64,000 nucleotides of DNA from S139-23 sp047639315 (GCA_047639315.1 JBLINQ010000003.1:1-64000), one strand, 5' to 3'; positions 25,761-34,265 are shown, counted from the stretch's first letter. Program-made: numbers and translations. The notes: generated from the sequence alone by a model not told the origin.

Positions 25761-26267
25761 ATGGACGACAGCAAGAAACTCAAAGACAACCGCATGATCT
25801 TCTACGAAGATGATATTGCGGACATGGTCAAGATCCTCAAAGAATTAAACAGCATGTCTGGAGCGAAATGCTCCCTCCTGATCGACAAGGAAGGACATAT
25901 GGTTGCGCGCGAAGGGGCTGTCCGCTCCTTCGACACCGACTCACTGTCAGCTCTTGTGGCTGGATCATTTGCAGCCACTCGCGAAATGGCGCGAATGGTC
26001 GGAGAAGATGAATTTACGGTGATGTTTCATCAAGGCCAGAGAGACAACCTTCAGCTGACTCTGATCGATGACCGGACAATTCTAACCGTCATTTTTGACG
26101 ATCAGACCCAACTAGGAATGATCCGTCTCTATACCGCCGAAGCAGCCAAAAAACTCAGCGAATTGTTTATCAAGCAGAGCAAGAAGGGCGATCGTGCCGG
26201 TATCGAACTCGACAATGATTTCGCTACCGCAGGGAAGGCCAATCTCGACGACGTATTTGGCGTCTGA
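25761..26267 (+). CDS. Second Roadblock/LC7 protein
   Basis: GAAAGGA lies 9 nt before the ATG at 25761; the frame is open further upstream but that part overlaps mglA. The 168-aa protein is longer than the first Roadblock protein. Residues about 15-140 form the domain (MVKILKELNSMSGAKCSLLIDKEGHMVAREG, LSALVAGSFAATREMARMVG, NLQLTLIDDRTILTVIFDD, closing helix AEAAKKLSELF). A 35-residue acidic tail follows. It starts 28 nt after mglA. Having two free Roadblock proteins plus a fused one suggests hetero-oligomers or distinct regulators of the same GTPase. Confidence 0.85.
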   Translation: MDDSKKLKDNRMIFYEDDIADMVKILKELNSMSGAKCSLLIDKEGHMVAREGAVRSFDTDSLSALVAGSFAATREMARMVGEDEFTVMFHQGQRDNLQLTLIDDRTILTVIFDDQTQLGMIRLYTAEAAKKLSELFIKQSKKGDRAGIELDNDFATAGKANLDDVFGV

Positions 26268-26823
26268 TTCTACCCTTCCTGACCACACCATTTACGGCTA
26301 TCTTCTAAAGAAGGGTCGCACTCTGTTTGTGCGACCAATTTTGGGAGGAGGCCTGGTTGTGGATCAGTCTGCGCGCATCATCGAAATCGTCGGGTCGGTT
26401 GGCAAGCTCGGTGTCCGTTTTCCGATTTTGCTCACTTTACTCCGTCTTCGGCGGGCAGATATTGAGTTTGACCAAGAATGCCGCCAACTCATCGGTCGGT
26501 CGATGGAGATTGATCCCTCCGAAATCCTCAAAGTCGCTGACTGGGTTAACTCGTTAGGCAAGCCAGGCGAGAATTCGGTCATTCATCGTTGTGTCAGCAT
26601 CAGCTGCACCAGCAACGGCGCCCAGGAACTTTGGGACCTCATCGAACCGGAATTCCAAGATCTCGAACTTATCCCCGCGGTCCAATCCGTCCTTTGTCTA
26701 GCCCGTTGTGGCATGGGACCATGCATGGCCCGTGACGAAAGTATCTATCTGGGCCAAAATGAGGATATCCACGTGGATGATCGGCCTTGGCGAGAAGCGC
26801 CGGTGGACCAAGGCCAGTCGTAA
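26257..26823 (+). CDS. Orphan NuoE-like thioredoxin-fold [2Fe-2S] protein
   Basis: The start is uncertain: TTG 26257 (used here) or GTG 26194; both overlap the previous gene. In the 188-aa reading, Cys112, Cys117, Cys147 and Cys151 have exactly the C-x4-C ... C-x3-C pattern of the NuoE/HoxE 24-kDa subunit that holds a [2Fe-2S] cluster (RCVSISCTSNGA; LCLARCGMGPC). The helix before them (MEIDPSEILKVADWVNSL) corresponds to the NuoE helical bundle (LGIPPAEVYEVATFY-like). No other complex I gene is in the window. Residues 10-55 are beta-like and unassigned. In this operon it could be a redox sensor or electron carrier linked to the GTPase module. Confidence 0.7.
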   Translation: MASDSTLPDHTIYGYLLKKGRTLFVRPILGGGLVVDQSARIIEIVGSVGKLGVRFPILLTLLRLRRADIEFDQECRQLIGRSMEIDPSEILKVADWVNSLGKPGENSVIHRCVSISCTSNGAQELWDLIEPEFQDLELIPAVQSVLCLARCGMGPCMARDESIYLGQNEDIHVDDRPWREAPVDQGQS

Positions 26824-26862
26824 GTTCGGCACAGCGCGCTTCAAAAGGAGTGGATCGAGGGT

Positions 26863-27441
26863 ATGGACGAGTGGGATCTTCTTGAAGCGAAGGACGGTGC
26901 GGCGGAAGCGTACGAGGAAATCGTCCAACGCCATTATCAGTCGGCATTCCAATTTGCCCGCCAAATACTCTCGGATGCCCAGCACGCCGAAGACGTCGTC
27001 CAAAAAGCATTCGTCAATATTTATGTCACGCGTGAGCGCTGCCAGCGTCGCGCCAAGTTTAAGACCTTTCTTTTCAGGGTCGTATCAAACTTGGCGATCA
27101 ATGAGCTCAATCGCAAACGCCCGGTCGCTTCGGTCAGTGAAGTCATGCCTGACAATCGGGAAGGAGGCGCGTTCTCCTTCTCTGACCCAGATTCGATCCG
27201 ACCAGAAGCGGCTCTCGAGTCTGCAGAATTGGGGCAAATGATCGAGGCAGCACTGCAACAACTACCCCCGCGCCATCGAGCAGCATTGTATTTGCGCGAA
27301 TATCAGCAGATGCCTTATGCTGGGATTTCCGAGGTCTTAGACGCTTCCCTGAACGAAGTGAAGATCTGGATTCATCGTGGCCGAGGAGCCCTCCAGAAGA
27401 TTCTGAAACCCTATTTAGATCGGGGCGAGAGCATTTCATGA
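26863..27441 (+). CDS. ECF-family RNA polymerase sigma factor
   Basis: A 192-aa sigma factor. Region 2 is at about residues 15-85 (AEDVVQKAFVNIYVTRERC, then KFKTFLFRVVSNLAINELNR) and region 4 at about 128-180 (LPPRHRAALYLREYQQMPYAGI, helix-turn-helix EVLDASLNEVKIWIHRGRGAL). It follows the NuoE-like gene by 39 nt in the same direction and overlaps its anti-sigma partner by ATGA. It has no promoter gap of its own, so it is probably transcribed with the MglA/Roadblock genes, which would tie that switch to gene expression. Confidence 0.92.
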   Translation: MDEWDLLEAKDGAAEAYEEIVQRHYQSAFQFARQILSDAQHAEDVVQKAFVNIYVTRERCQRRAKFKTFLFRVVSNLAINELNRKRPVASVSEVMPDNREGGAFSFSDPDSIRPEAALESAELGQMIEAALQQLPPRHRAALYLREYQQMPYAGISEVLDASLNEVKIWIHRGRGALQKILKPYLDRGESIS

Positions 27442-28430
27442 GCACCGACGAGAAAGACATTCAACTGGGCCTCTACTTGGATGGAGAGCTGCCGCCTGAC
27501 GATCTTGCTGCCCTCGAAGGGGAGCTGGCGACTTCTCCTGACTTGAGAGACCGACTGGAACGGCTCAAGCGTGCCAGCAAAGAACTGCAAAACTTCTACA
27601 CCGATTCGCAAATGATTGACTCCCCAAACGAAACCGAGAAGGACATTGTCATAGAACGAATCGTTCGGGAGAGCACCATGCAAGGCAGGCGGAGCGCGAT
27701 AAACCGTAAAAACGGGCGGAGACCATCGTTTATTCTGATGACGACAGTCGGAATTACTGTCATTGCCGCCCTATTCTTGGGTTTCAGGACTTGGATGGGC
27801 GGCGAGCCAGAGGCGTCGAAGCTGATCGAAGGGGCTCGGAAAGAGCTCTCTTCAGGATATTTTGAAGCCGACGTCAAAATGCCGAGTCTTATGGCAGTCA
27901 TCCAGGCTCTGAGCAGTGCCGCGAACCAGGATATTCTCAATGCAGCGTGTCGCTTGAGAAAAGGGCCCGACGGCATTTTCAATCTCCAGATCAAGGATAA
28001 AGATAAGGACGAGGAAGTCGCACAAATGGGATTTGACGGCGTGCAAGGTTACTTATGGCGCAATGGCGACACCTCGGTCGAACTCCTGACTCTCGAAGAA
28101 ATCAAAGCAAACCCTTACGTCAATGCAGCATTCTCAAGTTGGGAATTAGTTCGAGCCGCCCTCGAAGAAGGCATCGATCACCCTGATGCTCTGAACTTAG
28201 TTGGTAAGGTGAAAGACGCCGCTGCCGGCAGCGAGCAGCTTTGGAAGGTGCGCCTTTCTGGTCCGAGCACCAGTGGCCGCGCTAAATACTGGTTTGATGA
28301 CGAAGGCCAATTGCGGCGGATCGAAGCCGCCGGGGTTCAGTTTGACGTCAATCCGAAAGCCAAATTGACGAAGAAGGACTTTGAGATCAGCACAGTCCTT
28401 CCAGGGAAATCGATCAAGAGAGACCTATGA
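27438..28430 (+). CDS. Anti-sigma-like membrane protein with large extracytoplasmic domain
   Basis: A 330-aa protein coupled to the sigma gene by ATGA. The N-terminus (QLGLYLDGELPPDDLAALEGEL ... SPDLRDRLERL) is the usual anti-sigma opening; the zinc-ligand Cys residues are missing. One membrane helix follows (about residues 97-114, FILMTTVGITVIAALFLGF). The outer domain of about 210 residues has beta-strands of the LolA/RsiW type (GYFEADVKM, GIFNLQIK, GYLWRNGDTSVELLT, AKYWFDDEGQLRRIEA), suggesting a lipid- or ligand-binding sensor. It probably holds the sigma factor at the membrane. Confidence 0.75.
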   Translation: MSTDEKDIQLGLYLDGELPPDDLAALEGELATSPDLRDRLERLKRASKELQNFYTDSQMIDSPNETEKDIVIERIVRESTMQGRRSAINRKNGRRPSFILMTTVGITVIAALFLGFRTWMGGEPEASKLIEGARKELSSGYFEADVKMPSLMAVIQALSSAANQDILNAACRLRKGPDGIFNLQIKDKDKDEEVAQMGFDGVQGYLWRNGDTSVELLTLEEIKANPYVNAAFSSWELVRAALEEGIDHPDALNLVGKVKDAAAGSEQLWKVRLSGPSTSGRAKYWFDDEGQLRRIEAAGVQFDVNPKAKLTKKDFEISTVLPGKSIKRDL

Positions 28431-28765
28431 AGCCACAAGACATGCCCCTCGAGGTCTGGGAAGCACTGTGTCGCAAATGCGGCAAATGCTGCACCGAGAA
28501 GATCGATATCGACGATCAAATCTACATGTCGAAGAAGTATTGTCGCTTCCTCGATAAGAAAACCATGCAATGTTCGGTCTATGAAGTCAGGCATGTCGCC
28601 GAGCCCGGTTGCATGTCGGTTCCAGATGGGGTCAAGGCCGGAATCTTCCCCGGTGACTGCCCCTATATTCAGACCGTCGAAGGCTACGTTCCAGCCATTG
28701 AGAAGTGGGACGATCCAGCCATCGATGAAGCCATCCGTGAGATCTTGGGTCCTGACGCGCTCTAG
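28427..28765 (+). CDS. YcgN/UPF0260-type cysteine-cluster protein
   Basis: A 112-aa protein with the family layout: WEALCRKCGKCC near residues 10-21, KYCRFLD near 41, QCSVYEVR near 51, and later single cysteines at GCM and DCPY. Members of this CxxCxxxCC family are thought to bind a metal or Fe-S cluster; their function is not established. Length fits the short YcgN form. Its ATG overlaps the anti-sigma stop (ATGA), making it the last gene of the operon. A hairpin follows immediately. Confidence 0.85.
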   Translation: MKPQDMPLEVWEALCRKCGKCCTEKIDIDDQIYMSKKYCRFLDKKTMQCSVYEVRHVAEPGCMSVPDGVKAGIFPGDCPYIQTVEGYVPAIEKWDDPAIDEAIREILGPDAL

Positions 28766-28786
28766 CCTGAAGGTCCCTCTTCAGGC
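28765..28786. other. Perfect 8-bp hairpin between convergent genes
   Basis: GCCTGAAG and CTTCAGGC flank a 6-nt loop in the 29-nt gap between the YcgN-like stop and the opposing sigma-fusion stop. No T-run follows on either strand, so it is not a typical intrinsic terminator, but it could block read-through or protect mRNA 3-prime ends. Confidence 0.5.
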
Positions 28787-28794
28787 CAACAAAC

Positions 28795-31767
28795 TCAATT
28801 CAACCTGAGCACTTGTTCTGCCTGAGACTCGGCAGTCAACAGGAGGCGTCCAGTACGACCGTCGCCGCCTTCAACTTCAAGTGTGTGGTTTCCTTGGCCC
28901 ATCGTGAAGGTCAAATAGAGCGTATTCGTTCGATACTTCTTGCGCGTACCCTCGGCGATGACTACTCCCCCAGCATCCGACAATTTGTAGGAATAGGAAG
29001 TCATCGAACCATCTTTAAGATCTTTGGCGAAGCTGAATTTCATCGCCCGCCCCTGAGAGACAGGCAAGGTCACTTCGACAGTTTGCCCAGGCGTCAAAGT
29101 GACATCCTTGGTTCGCGTTACCAGTTCTTGGCCGCCCAACTTCAAGCGGTAATGCCCAGGTGCCAGGGGCTGGGAGAGTGATGTTGGGCCAATGGCCTGG
29201 ATGTTGATTGAAGATCCATCGTCTAAGCTTCGCGCATAAATAGTCGTCTTATCCCCAGCGCCGAGGCCCGGTGTATTAATCTTAACGCGCCCGGGATCTA
29301 TGAAGGCAAGGTCGCCGACGTCAAGTGTCTGCCCGTTCAGGACGACCTTTTCTTCAGATTTTTGGCTGCCATAGAGGGGTGCGCGCATGAGGAAACGATA
29401 ACGGCCCGGCGAAATATCCTTGAACTCGAAACGGCCCTCGCCATCGGCGGTCTTGATGCCTGTGCCGCCGCCCGAGACAAAGGGCTGACGCATGGCTGAG
29501 ATTGTTGCGCCGCTGACTGCGCGACCATCCTTGCCGACGATGCGACCGATGATGGTTGCTACTCCGATGGCGTCATTTGGGATAACCACGCGAATGATAT
29601 CTGGGCCTGATGCCACGCCAGGGATGCTGCGAAGAGTGATGCTGTTCTTAGGTGAGCTAACGGACAGTGTGTAGCCAGAAAGGCCGGCTTCTAATCCTGT
29701 AACCTTAAACCGGCCGTTCTTATCTGATTTATCAAAACCACCGATATAGCGCTCGGAGGTGAAGGCCATCACGGAGACGCTCATCCCTTCCACCGGATTG
29801 TCGCCCTCATCGAGAACAATTCCTTGGACCGAGCCTTCCGGTTTCTTCAGCTGTGTATTCCACACAGACGGTTCGGCTGCCGTCACGACAACCGATCCTT
29901 TGGCTTCGCCGCAGTCTTTCTTTTCCGCTGTGAGTGAAGCCTTGCCAAGAACAACATTCTCAAATCGAAATTCACCCTTGGCGTTGGTGCGCATGAAGTG
30001 ACTGGCTAAGTCGCCATAACGGCCCAGGTTGACCTGAACACGCTCCAAGGCCAGCCCATCAGCACCAGTGACCACACCAACCACGATGCCGCCTTTTTGG
30101 AGAATGACGCGGTGGCGTACGGTCTGCCCCTCTTTCACCTGAATCGTCTCTTTGTGAGCGGCAAAGCCGTAAGAGCGGATCACGAACTCAAGGTCCCCTG
30201 GGGCGAGGTTCTCAAGGGCGAGCCTGCCATTCTCGTCAGTCTTGTCGTCGGTTCGGCTGAATTTCATGCCCTTGTTGCCGTCAGGAAGACTGGATTGATA
30301 AAAGTCGAATTTGCCAGCAATGCAGCGCGCACCAGCGACGGGCTCGCCTTCAAAGTCGACGACTTCCAAAACCGCACGGGCCGCCGGGCCACCTAATATT
30401 AAATCGAGCTTCTTCTCGGCCCCAACGGACGGAAAAATCATGACCAACGCCGAGGGTAGGAAGCCCTTGGCCCGAGCTCCTAATACACCAATGGTGTCGT
30501 GCCCAAAGTTCGGCACCACAAAACGCCCATCAGCTCCAGTGACAGTGATCGGCTCCGTTTGGATTGGATGGCCGAAGTCGCCCGAGACAATCTCAGCCCC
30601 AACCACCGGCTTATCTTCTAAGGTCAAAACACGTCCAGTAATGCGCGAACCCATGGGGACCACCAAAGTGTGCTTGGTGGTCGTGCCTGCCGGTATCTTA
30701 AGGCGCGCCCTGCCGCCAACGCGGGTTGTGATGAGCGCGGTGCCAGCGGAATAAGCGGGGAGAATCAGAACGCCAGTTTGATCGGTGCGAAAAGTCTCTT
30801 TCCGAAAAAACGGGTCGGTCACACTAAAAGGCAGAAAGGAAACAGGAATGTCGGCAGCTGGCTCGCCTCCCTCGCCGTAAGTCACGGTCAATTCTAAGCG
30901 CCCAACTTCCTCGCCGAATTGATTGCGGGGAATGTCGGTAACTTCCTCCTTAGCCTTAGTTTCTTCTGACGTGGCAACAGGCTTAGCCTTTTCCGCAACA
31001 GCCTTTTCATCTTCATCGACGTTCCGACGAGGCACCTTGGCTTCCGCGACTCCTTGTGATGCCTCCTGGTTAGAATCCAGGTCGAAATCGGCATTTTCGT
31101 TCGTGAACTGGTAGATCGTCACAGCCACGACAAGCACAAAACCCGCGGCGATCGCCACTTTCACTTTTCCGGACATGACGGCAGCTCCTTTTATGAATTC
31201 TGAAATGACAGTCGATGTTGTAGTGGATTTTATGAAGACAGCAGTGGGGACGAGAGCGAGGGCCCAGGTGTTGCGAGATCCATACTCAGAGTCGAGTTGT
31301 TGACGCAATTGCTCAAGTCCGCGCCGGGTTCGGGTGCGAACGGTCTCTTGCGGAACGCCCATCACCCGGGCAACGTCATCGTTCGCCAAACCCTCAAAAA
31401 AGACCAAGGTGATTGTTTGGCGGTAGGGCGGTTTCAGAGTCGAAACCGCTTTGACCAATCTCATTCGTACTTCACTGCGTTCGAGGATGTCTTCCGCGGA
31501 TTCTGTTGCGCGCTGCGTGGCTGACCGCGATTCGATGTCCCGTCGTCGCGTTTCATCGCGCCGCTTTCTCATGCCGCGAAACCGCAAGGCATGGGATAAC
31601 CACCCCAGCAAAGACGGGGTCTCAGAGGCTGCACCTTTGGTAGCAGACATCCAGGCATCTTGGCGCGCGTCATCGGCGTCATCTTGGGAACAGACTAAGT
31701 TCCTCGATAAACGCTCTAATTCGCCGTCGATCCGCAATAGTTCTTGGTGATCAATGTCCTTGGGCAT
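28795..31767 (-). CDS. Membrane-tethered ECF sigma factor fused to carboxypeptidase-regulatory-like repeats
   Basis: A 990-aa fusion with a GGTAGGAA ribosome site. Residues 1-165 are an ECF sigma factor: region 2 is short and divergent (SQDDADDARQDAWMSA), region 4 clear (LKPPYRQTITLVFFEGLANDDVA, then VMGVPQETVRTRTRRGLEQL). One membrane helix follows (about 203-221, VAIAAGFVLVVAVTIYQF), then a charged linker with AEKAKP-type repeats. From about 285 come seven or more beta-sandwich units of the carboxypeptidase regulatory / CnaB type (repeats such as VTGADGLALERVQV, DEGDNPVEGMSV, KDGRAVSGATISA with GRFEFKDISPGRY). Topology puts the sigma domain inside and the repeats outside. Such fusions are known from planctomycete genomes; how sigma is released is not known to me. 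Confidence 0.88.
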   Translation of the reverse strand: MPKDIDHQELLRIDGELERLSRNLVCSQDDADDARQDAWMSATKGAASETPSLLGWLSHALRFRGMRKRRDETRRRDIESRSATQRATESAEDILERSEVRMRLVKAVSTLKPPYRQTITLVFFEGLANDDVARVMGVPQETVRTRTRRGLEQLRQQLDSEYGSRNTWALALVPTAVFIKSTTTSTVISEFIKGAAVMSGKVKVAIAAGFVLVVAVTIYQFTNENADFDLDSNQEASQGVAEAKVPRRNVDEDEKAVAEKAKPVATSEETKAKEEVTDIPRNQFGEEVGRLELTVTYGEGGEPAADIPVSFLPFSVTDPFFRKETFRTDQTGVLILPAYSAGTALITTRVGGRARLKIPAGTTTKHTLVVPMGSRITGRVLTLEDKPVVGAEIVSGDFGHPIQTEPITVTGADGRFVVPNFGHDTIGVLGARAKGFLPSALVMIFPSVGAEKKLDLILGGPAARAVLEVVDFEGEPVAGARCIAGKFDFYQSSLPDGNKGMKFSRTDDKTDENGRLALENLAPGDLEFVIRSYGFAAHKETIQVKEGQTVRHRVILQKGGIVVGVVTGADGLALERVQVNLGRYGDLASHFMRTNAKGEFRFENVVLGKASLTAEKKDCGEAKGSVVVTAAEPSVWNTQLKKPEGSVQGIVLDEGDNPVEGMSVSVMAFTSERYIGGFDKSDKNGRFKVTGLEAGLSGYTLSVSSPKNSITLRSIPGVASGPDIIRVVIPNDAIGVATIIGRIVGKDGRAVSGATISAMRQPFVSGGGTGIKTADGEGRFEFKDISPGRYRFLMRAPLYGSQKSEEKVVLNGQTLDVGDLAFIDPGRVKINTPGLGAGDKTTIYARSLDDGSSINIQAIGPTSLSQPLAPGHYRLKLGGQELVTRTKDVTLTPGQTVEVTLPVSQGRAMKFSFAKDLKDGSMTSYSYKLSDAGGVVIAEGTRKKYRTNTLYLTFTMGQGNHTLEVEGGDGRTGRLLLTAESQAEQVLRLN

Positions 31768-31910
31768 TTTCCTACCTTGGCGCTCACTTTTAGTGGAGTC
31801 ATGAACTGGCTCCTGTCTACTTGGTCCTTGGGATGAAGACTTCGTTCCAAAATTCTCGACTAATTCTCAATTTCCACTGATCTACTCTTTCCTTTCCGGG
31901 AGATTGTCCC

Positions 31911-31936
31911 AGCATGCCAAGCATGCCAAGCATGCC
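31911..31936. repeat. Short tandem repeat, 9-bp unit
   Basis: AGCATGCCA occurs two full times and an 8-nt third time (31911, 31920, 31929); each unit contains the palindrome GCATGC. A further GAGCATGG lies about 10 nt on. It sits about 120 nt upstream of the scramblase-like gene and 145 nt upstream of the divergent sigma fusion, so it could be an operator or a slippage-prone spacer. Confidence 0.7.
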
Positions 31937-32056
31937 TTTTTCTCTGAGCATGGTAAAACTGTGAGCTCAGAGAACTTCGCCGAGAATGGGTCGTTTCTAG
32001 CGCAACCCAAGGAAACCGCCCCTCGGCCAATGGATTACATCAAGAGGACGAAGGTC

Positions 32057-32644
32057 ATGAACGAAAATCTGAAGCGCAATCTGTTTCTCGTCAAAGAACA
32101 CGTCGGCATGTTCAAAGCGGCAAACAACTATGACATTCATGATCCCGAGACCGGTGAAATCATCCTGATGTGCCGGGAAGATAATCTTGGCTTCTTCACC
32201 AAAATGCTGCGCTTTACTGATTACAAGCGGATGACGCCCTTTGATGTCGAAGTGCGGACCCCGGAAGGGGAAACCCTCATTCGAGTTAAGCGCGGGATTT
32301 CCCTATTCCTGTCCAACGTTGAAGTTTTCGACGAGAACGATCAGTTGGTCGGCGGATTCAAGCAGAAGCTTTTCAGTATTGGCGGGGCCTTTTCCGTCCT
32401 CGACGAGAACGGCAGCCCAATTTGCGATTTGAAAGGCAAATGGACGGGGTGGGACTTCCGATTCATGGCAGGAAACAAGGAACTTGCTCATGTCTCGAAG
32501 AAATTCGCAGGCATGGCTCGAGAGTTCTTTACCAGTGCCGATAACTACGTTCTTGAAATCTCGGAAGATGTCCCAGCCGACAATAGTGCGCGCCAACTCA
32601 TCATGGCGGCAGTCATGTGTATCGACATGGTATTGAAGGAGTAA
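32057..32644 (+). CDS. Phospholipid-scramblase / LURP-one-like protein
   Basis: The ATG at 32057 is chosen because GAGGA lies 8 nt upstream; the frame is open upstream through the tandem repeat but has no initiation site there. The 195-aa product has the continuous beta-strand pattern of the scramblase/LURP-one (tubby-like barrel) superfamily: LFLVKEHVGMFKAANNYDI, DPETGEIILMCRE, RTPEGETLIRVKRG, VEVFDENDQLVGGFKQK, SVLDENGSPICDLKGKW, then a hydrophobic C-terminal helix (QLIMAAVMCIDMVL) that is buried in this fold. Function in bacteria is not established; lipid binding is suspected. It stands alone on the plus strand. Confidence 0.78.
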   Translation: MNENLKRNLFLVKEHVGMFKAANNYDIHDPETGEIILMCREDNLGFFTKMLRFTDYKRMTPFDVEVRTPEGETLIRVKRGISLFLSNVEVFDENDQLVGGFKQKLFSIGGAFSVLDENGSPICDLKGKWTGWDFRFMAGNKELAHVSKKFAGMAREFFTSADNYVLEISEDVPADNSARQLIMAAVMCIDMVLKE

Positions 32645-32674
32645 GGACGGGCGGTCACGGCTGGAGCCCTATGT

Positions 32675-32686
32675 GGGGGGGGGGGG
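32675..32686. repeat. Homopolymer run of 12 G
   Basis: Twelve consecutive G lie 31 nt after the scramblase-like stop and about 120 nt before the pcnB start. Such tracts slip in replication and are also frequent sequencing-error sites. Confidence 0.9.
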
Positions 32687-32804
32687 CGAGATCGCTGGAA
32701 ACTCGCTAAAACGTGACTTTGTTGCACCGATACCCTTGGGGTTTGGACAGACAGCGTTTCCTATGATAACTTCAATTCGTAAAAGAACTTAGTACGGAAC
32801 AACG

Positions 32805-34265
32805 TTGGATTTGAGCAGTCAGAGAAGCTCGAAGCCGGCTTCGTCAGACGCGGGACAATCAGAGTCACGCCAAGAACGAACGCAAGGCTCGGGCAAAACA
32901 AGAAGTCAGAGTGGTGCGCCCAAGGGCCGCCGCAGGCGCACTAGGGCAGCACGTCCGGTGCCGCCGGATGTCGCGGCGAGCGATGCGCTCGAAGACGGTC
33001 ACGAGCGGAATATCGACCCAAAAGAATTTGGGGCGAAGATCTACAGCGAGCACGACCTTGACTTTGAAGCGATCAACGAAGACGCCATTAAGGTCTTGCG
33101 CCGCTTGAACCGCCATGGTTTTCAGGCCTACCTCGTTGGCGGTTGTGTCCGAGACCTTCTGGTCGGCCAACGCCCAAAAGATTTTGACATTGCCACCTCA
33201 GCAACGCCGCGTCAGGTCAAAGGCTTGTTCCGCAACTCGCGGTTGATCGGGCGCCGGTTCCGCTTGGTGCACGTCCATTTCGGCGGTCACATCATCGAGG
33301 TGAGTACGTTTCGCAAGGATGCGGCGAAAGAGACAGATCCCGACAACGATGATCCTCTTATCCGCAGTGACAATGTGTTCGGCAACGCTGCAGAAGATGC
33401 CCAGCGTCGAGACTTCACCATCAATGGCCTCTATTTCGACATCGAAAAGCGGGAGGTCATCGACTTTGTCGGTGGCATGCTTGATGTCAAACGGAAATGC
33501 ATCGAGATCATTGGCGATCCAGAAACTCGCCTAAGGGAAGATCCGGTACGCATGCTGCGGGCTGCTAAGTTCTCAGGTCGACTAGATTTCGACTTGGCGG
33601 CAGATCTATATGACGCGATTACTGAAGTGCGGGAAGATCTCACCAAGAGTGCTGCGCCCAGACTCTTCGAAGAACTCCTTCGGCTCTTGGGTGGCGGTGG
33701 CGCCTTAGGGGCGTTTGAAGTCCTTTATGACACCCAACTTCTCGAGGTCTATCTACCAGAGGTATCAGCGTTCCTTGATGCCGACAATAAAGTCGAAGGA
33801 CTTCAGCATCGAGGCGAACAACGGTTCTGGAATTCTCTTAAGAGCCTCGACCGGGTCTGCCGTTCGGGGCGACATGTCGACACTGCCGTGAAACTTGGTG
33901 TCGTATTTTGCCACCTGTTTGACCATATCTTGCATCACAATGGGGCGCCTCCAGAGGACGGGCATCCCTCCCAATACGACATTGGTGTCATGGTAGAGAA
34001 GATCTTCGACCCCATCGGATTGCGTATGCAGATCCCCAAGCGAGATCTCTACCGACTCAAGCAGGTCATTGTAGCCTTGCGGCGCATGCTCTCGCGCAAA
34101 GCTCGGGGCCGCAAGCCGTCTCCCAACCAGTTTGTCCGCAAAGAGTACTTTCCTGATGCAGTCAAACTCCTTGACATCTACAGTCAGGGATTAGGCGACT
34201 TCCAGGGGGAGTGCCATGCGTGGCGGGAACGTTACGAGAAGCTCGCGGGCAAACCGCTGATTTGA
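32805..34265 (+). CDS. pcnB: Poly(A) polymerase / CCA-adding-type nucleotidyltransferase
   Basis: A 486-aa nucleotidyltransferase, probably starting at TTG 32805. A basic, low-complexity N-terminus of about 60 residues (GRRRRTRAARP) precedes the catalytic head: YLVGGCVRDLLVGQRPKDFDIATSATP near 108-134, with the DFD metal-binding pair, then RRFRLVHVHFG and EVSTFR, and RRDFTINGLYFD. The neck GDPETRLREDPVRMLRAAKF follows. The basic N-terminus and a C-terminal region with RLKQVIVALRRML favour poly(A) polymerase (class II, 3-prime polyadenylation of RNA) over tRNA CCA addition. A TATGAT -10 lies at 32762. A bidirectional terminator separates it from icd. Confidence 0.9.
   Translation: MDLSSQRSSKPASSDAGQSESRQERTQGSGKTRSQSGAPKGRRRRTRAARPVPPDVAASDALEDGHERNIDPKEFGAKIYSEHDLDFEAINEDAIKVLRRLNRHGFQAYLVGGCVRDLLVGQRPKDFDIATSATPRQVKGLFRNSRLIGRRFRLVHVHFGGHIIEVSTFRKDAAKETDPDNDDPLIRSDNVFGNAAEDAQRRDFTINGLYFDIEKREVIDFVGGMLDVKRKCIEIIGDPETRLREDPVRMLRAAKFSGRLDFDLAADLYDAITEVREDLTKSAAPRLFEELLRLLGGGGALGAFEVLYDTQLLEVYLPEVSAFLDADNKVEGLQHRGEQRFWNSLKSLDRVCRSGRHVDTAVKLGVVFCHLFDHILHHNGAPPEDGHPSQYDIGVMVEKIFDPIGLRMQIPKRDLYRLKQVIVALRRMLSRKARGRKPSPNQFVRKEYFPDAVKLLDIYSQGLGDFQGECHAWRERYEKLAGKPLI

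Noticed and set aside
26194..26256. Upstream GTG start for the NuoE-like protein
   Set aside because: It would overlap the Roadblock gene by 74 nt and adds no recognisable sequence. Kept only as an alternative.
26257..26823. Part of a complex I (nuo) operon
   Set aside because: No NuoF, NuoG or other subunit gene is present; the neighbours are Roadblock and sigma genes.
28765..28786. Intrinsic terminator between the convergent genes
   Set aside because: The hairpin is perfect but has no T-run on either strand, so it was listed only as a hairpin.
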